From positions 1-47,668 of the forward strand of contig CADEFT010000043.1 of the NCBI GenBank assembly GCA_902826685.1: a DNA stretch of 47,668 nt, written 5' to 3'. Each line of letters starts with the position of its first letter. The first letter of the stretch is position 1. The position numbers and the translations under genes were made by a program. A model generated the notes under the pieces. It saw only the letters and a list, made by a program, of their open reading frames with translations. It was not told the DNA's origin and did no database searches. Shown piece by piece: positions 22,744 to 31,230 of the stretch. The stretch is from an uncultured Acidobacteriota bacterium (lineage in GTDB: Bacteria; Acidobacteriota; Terriglobia; Bryobacterales; Bryobacteraceae).

Positions 22744-24867
22744 ATGACACACACCGTTTCGGTGGACCTGGGCACCCGGGTCATTACGTTTGAGACCGGG
22801 AAGATTGCCAAGCAGGCTGACGGCGCCGTTGTCGTCAAGAGCGGAGACTCGGTGGTGCTCGCCACCGCCTGCTCGAACGAGGAGCCGAAGCCCGGCGCCG
22901 CGTTCTTTCCCCTTACTGTCGACTATCGTGAATACACTTACGCCGCCGGGCGGTTTCCCGGAGGCTTCATCAAGCGCGAAGGCCGCCCGACCGAGCGCGA
23001 AATTCTCACCAGCCGGCTGATTGACCGGCCCTGCCGTCCGCTGTTTCCCGAAGGCTACACCTGCGACACGCAGATCATCGCCATGGTGTTTTCCGCCGAT
23101 CCCACCCACGATCCATCCTCGATGGGTATGATGGGCGCGGCGGCGGCCCTGGCCATTTCGAACATTCCCTTCTATCACACCCTGGCCGGTGTTCGCGTCG
23201 CCCTTCTCAAGGACGAACTGATCGCCGAACCTACCTATGAGCAACTAAAGGCAGCCGAGTTCTCCATCGTCGTGGCGGGTACCGAAGAGGGCATCGTCAT
23301 GGTGGAGGCCGCCGGCACGGGCGTGATCGAATCGCGCGTCGTCGATGCCATCGAGTTCGGCCATCAGTGCTGCCGCAAAATCATTGCCGGCATCAAAGAA
23401 CTCCAGAAGCTGGCTGGCAAGACCAAGCGCGTCTACGAAAAGGCGCCGGAAAATCAAGAGCTCAAGTCCGCCGTCGTCTCCAAGTTCCGCGCCGATCTTT
23501 CGGACGCAATGAACACGCAGAAGTACGACAAGATCACCAGCTATAAGAAGGTCGACGCCCTGCACGACGCCTGCCTGGAAAGCTTCCCCGAAGAACAGCG
23601 CGCCGAAGCCGGGCAGATCTTCGACGGTCTGAAGGAACGCATCTTCCGCGATGAAATGCTGAACGACCGCCGCCGCCCGGACGGCCGCCGCTTCGACGAG
23701 ATCCGCAAGATCGACATCGAAGTGGGCCTTCTGCCGCGCACGCACGGTTCGGCCCTGTTCACCCGCGGGGAAACGCAGGCGATGGTTACCACCACGCTTG
23801 GCACCAAGGACGATGAACAGCGGCTGGAACTGCTGAGCGAAGGTGAAGTCTCAAAGCGCTTCATGCTGCACTACAACTTCCCGCCGTTTTCAGTCGGCGA
23901 AGTCAGCTTCATGCGCGGAGCCGGCCGCCGCGAGATCGGCCACGGAGCCCTCGCCGAACGGGCGCTGCTTCCGGTGGTGCCACCCGATACCGCGTTCCCC
24001 TATACGATGCGCATCGTCAGCGACATTCTGGAGTCGAACGGATCGAGCTCGATGGCTTCGGTCTGCGGCGGCACGCTGGCCCTGATGGATGCGGGCGTTC
24101 CCATCGCCGCGCCGGTGGCGGGCATCGCCATGGGCCTGGTGATTGAGGACAGCAAGTACGCCGTTCTCACCGACATCGCGGGCGCCGAAGACCACTACGG
24201 CGACATGGATTTCAAGGTCACCGGCACGCGCCAGGGCGTCACCGCGCTGCAGATGGACATCAAAGTCACCAAGGTGACGGCGGCCATCATGCGCGAGGCG
24301 CTTGAGCAGGCGCGCAGGGCGCGGCTGGAAATTCTGGACAAGATGGAAGCCGCCATCGCCACGCCGCGCAAACAGCTTTCGGCCTACGCTCCCCGTATCT
24401 ACACCACGCACATTCCGGTGGACAAGATCCGCGAGCTGATCGGGCCGGGAGGCAAGGTGATTCGCGGCATCATCGAGGTCACCGGCGTCAAGATCGACGT
24501 GCACGACGACGGCATGGTGAACATCTTCGCCACCACAGGCACCGCCGCCGACAAGGCGATGCAGATGGTGGCCGATATTGCCGCCGTCGCCGAGCCCGGT
24601 AAGACGTACCTCGGCAAGGTGGTCCGCATCGTCGATTTCGGCGCGTTCGTCGAGATCTTCCCCGGCACCGACGGCCTGCTGCACATCAGCGAGATCTCGG
24701 AAAACCGCATCAAACAGGTGCGCGATGAGTTGAACGAAGGCGACCAGATTCTGGTGAAGGTTCTGGCGCTCGAAGGTAACAAGATCAAGCTGAGCCGCAA
24801 AGCGGTGCTGAAGGAACAGCGCGATAAGTTGAAGAAGGAAGCGACGGCTTCGGCCCCGGCGGAATAG
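22744..24867 (+). CDS. pnp: Polynucleotide phosphorylase
   Basis: PNPase degrades RNA 3' to 5' by phosphorolysis and takes part in the degradosome. The 707 residues contain the first RNase PH domain (FETGKIAKQADGAVVVKSGD, YRERTYAAGR-like FFPLTVDYREYTYAAGRFPGGFIKREGRPTE), an alpha-helical linker, and the second, catalytic RNase PH domain (RTHGSALFTRGETQAM, DSNGSSSMAS-like ESNGSSSMASVCGGTLALMDAGVP). A KH domain (IPVDKIRELIGPGGKVIRGI) and an S1 domain (GKVVRIVDFGAFVEIFPGTDGLLHISEI) follow. A GGAGG ribosome-binding site precedes the ATG. It is preceded by rpsO with two hairpins in the 178-bp gap, as in other bacteria. Two TIR-domain genes follow 38 bp later on the same strand. Confidence 0.98.
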   Translation: MTHTVSVDLGTRVITFETGKIAKQADGAVVVKSGDSVVLATACSNEEPKPGAAFFPLTVDYREYTYAAGRFPGGFIKREGRPTEREILTSRLIDRPCRPLFPEGYTCDTQIIAMVFSADPTHDPSSMGMMGAAAALAISNIPFYHTLAGVRVALLKDELIAEPTYEQLKAAEFSIVVAGTEEGIVMVEAAGTGVIESRVVDAIEFGHQCCRKIIAGIKELQKLAGKTKRVYEKAPENQELKSAVVSKFRADLSDAMNTQKYDKITSYKKVDALHDACLESFPEEQRAEAGQIFDGLKERIFRDEMLNDRRRPDGRRFDEIRKIDIEVGLLPRTHGSALFTRGETQAMVTTTLGTKDDEQRLELLSEGEVSKRFMLHYNFPPFSVGEVSFMRGAGRREIGHGALAERALLPVVPPDTAFPYTMRIVSDILESNGSSSMASVCGGTLALMDAGVPIAAPVAGIAMGLVIEDSKYAVLTDIAGAEDHYGDMDFKVTGTRQGVTALQMDIKVTKVTAAIMREALEQARRARLEILDKMEAAIATPRKQLSAYAPRIYTTHIPVDKIRELIGPGGKVIRGIIEVTGVKIDVHDDGMVNIFATTGTAADKAMQMVADIAAVAEPGKTYLGKVVRIVDFGAFVEIFPGTDGLLHISEISENRIKQVRDELNEGDQILVKVLALEGNKIKLSRKAVLKEQRDKLKKEATASAPAE

Positions 24868-24905
24868 GCCCGGGGGCGAACGGCACGGGTTTAGGGAGGG
24901 GGGAT

Positions 24906-25379
24906 GTGTATTCCCGCCTCCTGCCCTTCTTTGAGGTTATTGTGTGGAACGCCGTGAATGAACGCACACGCAGCCCCAAACGTCTCGTTTTTGTGAGTCA
25001 TAGCAGCCAGGACACCTGGGTAGCGAAGCAGATTGCTCGCGAGATCGAGGCCAGAGGCGCAACGCCGTTCCTCGACGAGGCTCAGGTCGATGCTGGAGCG
25101 GACTTTGAAGAGGACATCCTCAATTTCCTCGAGCAGGCACATGAACTGGTCGTGTTGCTGACTCCCTGGGCGCTTGAGAGGCCGTATGTGTGGGCCGAGA
25201 TTGGCGCCGCTTGGGGGCGCCGTATTCCAATCATTGCCCTGCTCCTCGGCATCACTGCGACGGAGTTGCAATCCAGGCCGGGGATTCCGGTACTTCTCAA
25301 GAAGCGAGATCTTCTACAATTAAATGAGGTTGAGGTGTACCTGGATCAATTGGGCGCCCGACTGCGGCACCAAGGATAA
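24906..25379 (+). CDS. TIR-domain protein 1
   Basis: A 157-residue protein consisting of a single TIR domain. Key segments are KRLVFVSHSSQDTWVAKQIA (strand A and first helix), TPFLDEAQVDAG (BB-loop region), HELVVLLTPWALERPYVWAEIG with the probable catalytic Glu98, and GRRIPIIALLLG. Bacterial TIR domains often hydrolyse NAD+ or make cyclic ADP-ribose signals in anti-phage defence. A GTG start is used, with GGGAGGGGGG directly upstream; an alternative GTG at 24954 would remove 16 residues. A short overlapping frame begins at ATG 24904. It lies 5 bp upstream of a second TIR gene, and no effector with transmembrane or other domains is fused to it. It may be expressed from the pnp transcript. Confidence 0.8.
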   Translation: MYSRLLPFFEVIVWNAVNERTRSPKRLVFVSHSSQDTWVAKQIAREIEARGATPFLDEAQVDAGADFEEDILNFLEQAHELVVLLTPWALERPYVWAEIGAAWGRRIPIIALLLGITATELQSRPGIPVLLKKRDLLQLNEVEVYLDQLGARLRHQG

Positions 25380-25384
25380 CAGTC

Positions 25385-25774
25385 ATGCGAAAAGTGTTCA
25401 TTTCACACACGGCACGCGACATAGACTGGGCACGCTCCTTCGCGAGAGCTCTCAAGGAGCGGGGTATGAGCGTTTGGTTCGATGAGTTTGGTGTTCAACC
25501 GGGTGAGTCTTTCCGTGACGCCCTGGAATCTGGTCTGCGCGATAGTGACGTCCTGGTGGCCTTGCTCGACGCGGAGGCTTCAGCCACGCCAAATCTCTGG
25601 CTGTTTTTTGAACTTGGAGCAGCTATCGCCATGGGTAAGAAAGTTGTACCCATTGTGCCAAAAGGTGTCGACCCAAGCGCAGTACCGCTGGACCTGCGAC
25701 TCCGCCGCTATCTGGTTCGAGATACCCCGGAACAGACCGCCGAAGAACTTTCGACGACGCTTCAAGCCGCTTAG
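25385..25774 (+). CDS. TIR-domain protein 2
   Basis: A 129-residue stand-alone TIR domain: MRKVFISHTARDIDWARSFARAL, then SVWFDEFGVQPGES (BB-loop), DSDVLVALLDAEA, and NLWLFFELGAAIAMGKKVVPI with the probable catalytic Glu76. It differs from the upstream TIR protein but has the same domain order, and the 5-bp gap with AAGGA before the ATG suggests co-translation. Two stand-alone TIR proteins in one operon suggests a heteromeric NAD-consuming or signalling pair, possibly for phage defence. No dedicated sensor gene (such as Argonaute, SIR2 or NLR) is adjacent. Its stop codon directly abuts the stop codon of the convergent hypothetical gene. Confidence 0.8.
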   Translation: MRKVFISHTARDIDWARSFARALKERGMSVWFDEFGVQPGESFRDALESGLRDSDVLVALLDAEASATPNLWLFFELGAAIAMGKKVVPIVPKGVDPSAVPLDLRLRRYLVRDTPEQTAEELSTTLQAA

Positions 25775-26188
25775 CTAATCCTTTAGCGAAGAGCCATCCC
25801 ACTCATGACCGGCGTCCGGGACAAAAGTCAGGGCGCCGGAGTGGCTGGCCACCAGCCAGCCGCCCGGAATGGGCGCGCGGTAGATCGAAATCTGCCCCTG
25901 CGCCCTGACGTCCAGGGTCTCAAAAACCAGTTTGTCGCTCGCATCCGGTTTCGCCGCGGCGGGATTGGAAGGCGGCGCGCCCAAGGCCTGTAGCGCCCCG
26001 GCCACCGCTTCTCTGGCCACCTGGTAGCGGTCGCCCATGTAGGCAAAGCGCACCAGCTCTTCGGAAATCTGAATGCTCTCGAGGATGGCGCCATAAGGCA
26101 CCGTGACCGGGTGCTCGCCCAGGGGGGCGCCCGTGCGCTTGTTCAACTTCTGTGCTTCTACGGATTTGCCAAGTTCGTACTTGCTCAT
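25775..26188 (-). CDS. Conserved hypothetical protein
   Basis: A 137-residue soluble protein that I do not recognise as a named family. It begins MSKYELGKSVEAQKLNKRTG, then PLGEHPVTVPYGAILESIQIS and ELVRFAYMGDRYQVAREAVAGAL. It continues through an Ala/Pro linker to a beta-rich C-terminus (LVFETLDVRAQGQISIYRAPIPGGWLVASHSGAL). There are no transmembrane segments or signal peptide. The first half might be an SH3-like or nucleic-acid-binding fold, but that is a guess. It is followed 13 bp downstream, going backwards along the window, by a BON-domain gene on the same strand, and converges with the TIR genes. Confidence 0.6.
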   Translation of the reverse strand: MSKYELGKSVEAQKLNKRTGAPLGEHPVTVPYGAILESIQISEELVRFAYMGDRYQVAREAVAGALQALGAPPSNPAAAKPDASDKLVFETLDVRAQGQISIYRAPIPGGWLVASHSGALTFVPDAGHEWDGSSLKD

Positions 26189-26200
26189 CGCTGCGCGCTT

Positions 26201-26491
26201 TTAGGTGGGAGTGACTTTCAGTTCGTTGATCACTTTTTTGACGCCCTTGATCTTATGGGTGAGGCTTTCCGCCTTGTTGTGCGCCTTCTGCGTGCGCACC
26301 GAACCCTGCAGGGTGACCACGCCATCGTTCACCTTGACTTCGATCGCGCCTCCCTTGACGTCGGGATGGCTGGCGAGCTTCAGCCGCACCTGATCGTAAA
26401 TGCGGTCGTCGGCGGTGCTTGACTGCGCCCAGCCGGCGCCGGCCGAAAAGATCAGCAGACAGAATGCAAGAACAGACGCCAGAATGCGCAT
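26201..26491 (-). CDS. Secreted BON-domain protein
   Basis: A 96-residue exported protein: a signal peptide (RILASVLAFCLLIFSAGAGWAQ) followed by one BON domain with the usual pattern (DDRIYDQVRLKLASHPDVKGG, AIEVKVNDGVVTLQGSVRTQKAHNKAESL, KGVKKVINELKV). BON domains bind phospholipid or other interfaces and are common in stress-induced periplasmic proteins such as OsmY. It lies 12 bp from the hypothetical gene on the same strand and is divergent from asnB, with about 50 bp between the starts, so both promoters share that gap. Confidence 0.88.
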   Translation of the reverse strand: MRILASVLAFCLLIFSAGAGWAQSSTADDRIYDQVRLKLASHPDVKGGAIEVKVNDGVVTLQGSVRTQKAHNKAESLTHKIKGVKKVINELKVTPT

Positions 26492-26543
26492 CTTTTAGAA
26501 CCTCTCGTTGAACAGTGTAGCGTATCATGGAGGTTGACCTCAC

Positions 26544-28394
26544 GTGTGCGGTATCGCCGGATTTACCACTCTTGACCGGAACGCTCCCCCCGATCGAATC
26601 GAGCAGCTGATCCGCGCGATTCATCACCGCGGTCCCGATCAGCGCGGAGTGCATCGCGCCCCCTGGATCGCGCTCGGCGCGGTGAGGCTGAGCATCATCG
26701 ACCTGGCGGGCGGCGATCAGCCCATTCGCACCGTCAACGGGGATTCGGTCATCGTGTTCAACGGCGAGGTGTACAACCACGCCGAAATCCGCCGGGAACT
26801 GGAATCGCGCGGCGTGCATTTCGAGACGCGGTGCGACACCGAGGTCGTGCTCTACGCGTTTCTCGAATGGGGCGTGGCCGGATTCGCCAAGCTGCGCGGC
26901 ATGTTCGCCGCCGCCATCTGGACGGAATCGCAGAAGCGGCTGGTGCTGGTGCGCGACCGCATGGGGATCAAGCCGCTTTACTTTTCGCGGCGCGGACGCG
27001 ATCTCTACTTCGGCTCGGAATTGAAGGCCATTCTAGAGAACGACGAAATCCCGCGTATCGCCGAGCGGCGGGCGCTCAGCCACTATCTCTCGCTCAACTA
27101 CATTCCCTGTCCGCTCACGATGGTGAAGGGAGTCGAGAAGCTGCCACCGGGACATTGGCTGGAGTGGCGCGAGGGCGTGGTGCGCTCGGGCTCGTATTGG
27201 AAGCTGCGGTTCGCGCCCGATGCGAACATTACGCTCGATGAGGCCAAGGAAGAACTGGACGTACTGATGCGCGATGCGGTGCGCGAGCATCTGATCGCCG
27301 ATGTGCCGTTGGGCGTGTGGGCTTCGGGCGGACTCGATTCCACCGCCGTGCTGCATTACGCGGCGCGCGAGGTGCCGCGGTTGAAGACATTCTCGGTCGG
27401 CTTCCGCGGACGCACTTTCGACGAAAGCCCGTATTTCCGCGAAGTGGCCGGGGCCTATTCCACCGAGCACCACGAGTTCGATTTGAATCCGGAACAGGAC
27501 CTGCCGGAGACGATCGAGAAACTGGCCTGGTATTCCGATGAGCCGAGCGCCGACGCGGGCGCGCTGCCGGTCTGGTTCCTCTCGCAAATGACGCGGCGGC
27601 ACGTCAAAGTGGCGTTGAGCGGCGAAGGCGCCGATGAGCTTTTCGGCGGCTACTACACCTATCTGGCCGACCGGTATGCGCGCTGGCTTGGGTTCGTTCC
27701 GTCATTTGTGCGTCAGGCGGGGTTGGGGCTTTTGAACCGGATTCCCGCCTCCGACGACAAGATCAGCTTCGAGTTCAAGGCCAAGCGGCTGCTCGAAGGC
27801 TCGTTGCTGCCGCCCGATGAGGCGCATCTTTTCTGGAACGGCACCTCGTCGGCGGAGCAGAAGCGGCGGCTGTGCCATGTGCCGCAGGTACGTGTACCGC
27901 TGCCCGACGAAGCGCCATCCACGGGCCGGTTGAATCAATATCTGTGGCTCGACCAGTTGCTGTATCTGCCCGACGACATCCTGTATAAGTGCGACCGCAT
28001 GAGCATGGCGCATTCGCTCGAGGTGCGGCCTCCGTTTCTCGATCACCGCATTGTGGAGTTCGCCGCCCGGCTGCCGGAGAATCTGAAGATTCGAGGCTCG
28101 CAATTGAAGTTCGTGCTGCGGGAGCTGATGCGCGGCAAGGTGCCCGAAGCCGTGCTCACGCGCAAGAAGGAAGGCTTCGACATTCCGGCGCATCACTGGT
28201 TCCGCACCATCCTGAAGCCGATGCTGCTCGATGTGGTGAATGAGCGCGCCGTGCGGCAGAGCGGCATTTTCGAATGGCCCGAAGTGTCGCGGCTGATCGG
28301 GCGGCACATGGACCGCAAAGGCAACTATGGCTATCATCTGTGGGGACTGCTGATCCTGTTTCTATGGAAGAGCAAATGGAAAATCGCCTGGTAG
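26544..28394 (+). CDS. asnB: Asparagine synthase (glutamine-hydrolysing)
   Basis: A 616-residue class II amidotransferase. The N-terminal nucleophile is Cys2 (GTG start, then CGIAGFTTL), followed by HHRGPDQRG and the NGEVYNHAEIRRELE block of the glutaminase. The C-terminal synthetase domain has the ATP-pyrophosphatase loop WASGGLDSTAV (residues 259-269) and LSGEGADELFGGYYTY. The ending CDRMSMAHSLEVRPPFLDHR is typical of the asparagine synthases in exopolysaccharide loci of PEP-CTERM bacteria. GGAGG lies 10 nt upstream of the start. It overlaps the next glycosyltransferase gene by about 19 bp. It may amidate a sugar or make asparagine; the context favours a role in polysaccharide synthesis, which is inferred. 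Confidence 0.93.
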   Translation: MCGIAGFTTLDRNAPPDRIEQLIRAIHHRGPDQRGVHRAPWIALGAVRLSIIDLAGGDQPIRTVNGDSVIVFNGEVYNHAEIRRELESRGVHFETRCDTEVVLYAFLEWGVAGFAKLRGMFAAAIWTESQKRLVLVRDRMGIKPLYFSRRGRDLYFGSELKAILENDEIPRIAERRALSHYLSLNYIPCPLTMVKGVEKLPPGHWLEWREGVVRSGSYWKLRFAPDANITLDEAKEELDVLMRDAVREHLIADVPLGVWASGGLDSTAVLHYAAREVPRLKTFSVGFRGRTFDESPYFREVAGAYSTEHHEFDLNPEQDLPETIEKLAWYSDEPSADAGALPVWFLSQMTRRHVKVALSGEGADELFGGYYTYLADRYARWLGFVPSFVRQAGLGLLNRIPASDDKISFEFKAKRLLEGSLLPPDEAHLFWNGTSSAEQKRRLCHVPQVRVPLPDEAPSTGRLNQYLWLDQLLYLPDDILYKCDRMSMAHSLEVRPPFLDHRIVEFAARLPENLKIRGSQLKFVLRELMRGKVPEAVLTRKKEGFDIPAHHWFRTILKPMLLDVVNERAVRQSGIFEWPEVSRLIGRHMDRKGNYGYHLWGLLILFLWKSKWKIAW

Positions 28395-30124
28395 TCGCGT
28401 TGGTGGCGGCGGCTATCTTCCTTGGGTGCGTGGTGAGCCCACCGGGGTTGATGGACGATGTGGACGCGGTGCAGGCGCAGATTGCGCGGAACATGCTCGA
28501 ATCGGGCGATTGGGTGACGGCGCGGCTCAACGGCGTCGCTTATCTCGAGAAATCGCCGCTCATTTACTGGATGATGGCCGTTTCCATGGGTGTCTTCGGC
28601 CCGCACGATTGGGCGGCGCGGCTGCCGCTGGCTTTGTCGGCGGTGGCGCTGTGCTGGGTGACGATGCTGTTCGGGCAATGGGCGTTCGGGTACCGGCCGG
28701 GCATCTACGCGGGCCTGGTGACGGCGACTTGTATCGGGCTGTGGCTGTTCACGCGTATCCAGATTCCCGATGCGATGCTGACGCTCACGGTCACCGTGGC
28801 GCTGTGGGCGTTTCTGCGCTCGCTCGAAGAGGACGGAAGGAAATGGCCGCTGCTGATGGCGGCCATGATCGGTGTGGGGCTGCTGCTGAAGGGATTGATC
28901 GCGGCCGTGTTTCCGGTTGGCGCCGCCTTGTTGTACCTGTGGCGCACGGGGCGGCTATTCGATGGCGCCACCTGGAGGAAGCTGCGGCCCGTGGAAGGCT
29001 GCGTGGTGGCGCTGCTGATCGCGGCGCCGTGGCATGTACTGGCCACCCTGCGCAACCCGCCCTACTTCGATCTGACCATGAAGAGCGAGCCGGGGCACTA
29101 TCATGGATTCTTCTGGTTTTACTTCCTGAACGAGCATGTCTTCCGTTTTTTAAATATGCGCCACCCGCGGGATTACAACACCGTTCCGCGTCTTTACTTC
29201 TGGCTGTTCCACCTGCTGTGGCTGTTTCCGTGGAGCGTGTTCTTCCCCGCCGCGGTGAACCTTTCCTACAAGCCGAGGGACCGGGCCGGGCGGACACGGC
29301 TGCTGGCGCTGTGCTGGGCCGGGTTCCTCCTGCTGTTTTTCACCTTCTCGACCACGCAGGAATACTACTCGATGCCGTGCTATCCCGCGCTGGCCTTGCT
29401 GCTGGGCTCTGCGATCGCCACCGATGCGCGCTGGATCCATTACGGCAAGCAGGTGTTGATGGGGGTGCTGGTGCTGGCGCTGACGGCGATCGTGTTCGTG
29501 CTGCTGCAGGTGAAAGACCTGGCGGCACCCGGCGATATCTCGCGCGCGCTGGTGCCCAATCCCGATGCCTACACGCTGTCGCTCGGCCACATGGGCGATC
29601 TCACCATCGCTTCGTTCGCTTACCTGAAAATGCCGCTGCTTCTGGCTGCGCTCGCCTGCCTGGTGGGAGTGGCGGGATCCGCCATGACACGCTTCCGGTC
29701 GATCGCGGTGATCGCGGCGATGATGGTGCTGTTCTTCCATGCGGCGCGACTGGCGCTGGTGGCGTTCGATCCTTACCTGGGGTCGCGGGCGCTGGCCGAA
29801 GCGTACCGCACGGCGCCGCCCGGCGAGCTGATCGCCGACAATCAGTACTACGCGTTTTCGTCGGTGTTCTTCTATGCCAATTGCCGCGCGCTGCTGCTGC
29901 GCGGCCGCGTGAACAATCTGGAGTACGGGTCCTATGCGCCCGAAGCGCCGAATGTGTTTCTCGACGATGAAGCGCTGGCGCGGCTGTGGAAAGACGTCCG
30001 GCGCCGCTATCTGCTGGTGGAGGAACCGCAGGTGGAGCGTATCGAAAAGCTGGTGGGGCGCGACTGGCTTCATGAAGTGGCCTCGAGCGGAGGCAAGTTC
30101 CTGTTCAGCAATCTGCCGCGATGA
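28376..30124 (+). CDS. ArnT/PMT-family glycosyltransferase (GT39/83 type)
   Basis: A 582-residue polytopic membrane protein with about ten or more transmembrane helices. The first extracytoplasmic loop carries the family motif LMDDVDAVQAQIARNMLESGDW (an acidic pair). YLEKSPLIYW and WAARLPLALSAVAL follow, as in ArnT and the dolichyl-phosphate mannosyltransferase superfamily. Later helices include LLLLFFTFSTTQEYY and MRHPRDYNTV. These enzymes transfer a sugar from a lipid-linked donor on the outside of the inner membrane. ATG 28376 is chosen since GGAAGAG precedes it; another ATG at 28364 would add four residues. It overlaps the 3' end of asnB, and the next GT4 gene begins inside its stop codon (ATGA), so the genes are coupled. 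The substrate is unknown. Confidence 0.86.
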   Translation: MENRLVVALVAAAIFLGCVVSPPGLMDDVDAVQAQIARNMLESGDWVTARLNGVAYLEKSPLIYWMMAVSMGVFGPHDWAARLPLALSAVALCWVTMLFGQWAFGYRPGIYAGLVTATCIGLWLFTRIQIPDAMLTLTVTVALWAFLRSLEEDGRKWPLLMAAMIGVGLLLKGLIAAVFPVGAALLYLWRTGRLFDGATWRKLRPVEGCVVALLIAAPWHVLATLRNPPYFDLTMKSEPGHYHGFFWFYFLNEHVFRFLNMRHPRDYNTVPRLYFWLFHLLWLFPWSVFFPAAVNLSYKPRDRAGRTRLLALCWAGFLLLFFTFSTTQEYYSMPCYPALALLLGSAIATDARWIHYGKQVLMGVLVLALTAIVFVLLQVKDLAAPGDISRALVPNPDAYTLSLGHMGDLTIASFAYLKMPLLLAALACLVGVAGSAMTRFRSIAVIAAMMVLFFHAARLALVAFDPYLGSRALAEAYRTAPPGELIADNQYYAFSSVFFYANCRALLLRGRVNNLEYGSYAPEAPNVFLDDEALARLWKDVRRRYLLVEEPQVERIEKLVGRDWLHEVASSGGKFLFSNLPR

Positions 30125-31230
30125 GAATCACCATCGATGCGACATCGCTGCTACTGCGCAGCGCGGGCGTGAAGAGTTACATCTACTATTGGCTGCGGGC
30201 GCTGCGGCAGACCGCGGGGGGCGGCAACATCCGTGCGTTTCCGCTGTTGGGGAAGCCGGGCGCGCTCGACCACGACCGTTCGATGCTGCCCCCGTGGGCC
30301 ACCTATCCGCGGCTGGCGGTGCTCTATGGCGTCAACTTCTTTCCTCCCGCGCTTGACTGGGCCATCGAAGGCGCCGATATTTTCCATGCTTCCAACCAGG
30401 TGCACCACGGTCCGCGGAAAGCCAGGCTCACGGCGACGATTCACGATCTGACGTGCTGGAAACTGCCCGAACTCCATACGGCGGCGAACGTGAAGGCCGA
30501 CCATCGCTTCGCCGAGCAGGTGTTGAAAAAAGCCGATGGCATCATCGCGGTGTCGGAAGCCACGCGCGAGGACGCCATCGACATCCTGGGCTTGCCCGAA
30601 GAGCGCGTGGTGACGATTCATTCCGGCGTGGCCGACGCCTATTTCCAGGTGCCGGCCGAACAGGTGCTGACGGTGCGGGAAGACTTGAATCTGACTAAGC
30701 CATACGTGTTGTGCGTGGGCACGATCGAGCCGCGCAAGAACCTGGACCGGCTGCTCGATGCGTGGCTCGGGATGCGCGCCGATCTGCGCGAAGCCTTCGA
30801 TCTGGTGGTGGCGGGACCGGCCGGGTGGGCGGGGACGCAAACCGTCGAGCGGCTGAAGGCCACGCCCGGCGTGCGGCTGGCCGGCTATGTGCCGGAGCCG
30901 TTCCTGCCGGCGCTGACGGCCGGTGCGCTCGTGTTCGCTTACCCCTCGCTCTATGAAGGCTTTGGATTTCCGGTGGCGCAGGCGATGGCGGCAGGCGTGC
31001 CGGTGCTCACTTCGAACATCTCCTCGCTGCCGGAGGTGACCGGGCGCGCCGCCGAACTGGTGGATCCGCTCAGCGTGAACGAGATTCGCGCGGGGCTCGA
31101 GCGGTTGCTCGAATCCGAGGATCGCCGCGAAGACCTGGCCATTCGCGCCAAGGAGAAGGCACAGAGCTATCGCTGGGAACGCTGCGCGCGCCGCAGCATG
31201 ACGTTCTTTGAAAACGTCATGGGCGGCTGA
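30121..31230 (+). CDS. GT4-family glycosyltransferase
   Basis: A 369-residue cytoplasmic glycosyltransferase of the GT-B fold. The N-terminal Rossmann half includes RSAGVKSYIYYWLRAL and ADIFHASNQVHHGPRKARLTATIHDLT. The C-terminal half has YVLCVGTIEPRKNLDRLLDAW and the nucleotide-sugar site LFAYPSLYEGFGFPVAQAMAAGVP-like stretch. The second acidic residue of the usual E-x7-E motif is Gln (PVAQAMAAG). It probably builds part of an exopolysaccharide together with the neighbouring ArnT-like transferase. It starts inside the stop codon of that gene. Its 3' end overlaps the convergent coiled-coil gene by 14 bp. Donor and acceptor cannot be read. Confidence 0.9.
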   Translation: MRITIDATSLLLRSAGVKSYIYYWLRALRQTAGGGNIRAFPLLGKPGALDHDRSMLPPWATYPRLAVLYGVNFFPPALDWAIEGADIFHASNQVHHGPRKARLTATIHDLTCWKLPELHTAANVKADHRFAEQVLKKADGIIAVSEATREDAIDILGLPEERVVTIHSGVADAYFQVPAEQVLTVREDLNLTKPYVLCVGTIEPRKNLDRLLDAWLGMRADLREAFDLVVAGPAGWAGTQTVERLKATPGVRLAGYVPEPFLPALTAGALVFAYPSLYEGFGFPVAQAMAAGVPVLTSNISSLPEVTGRAAELVDPLSVNEIRAGLERLLESEDRREDLAIRAKEKAQSYRWERCARRSMTFFENVMGG

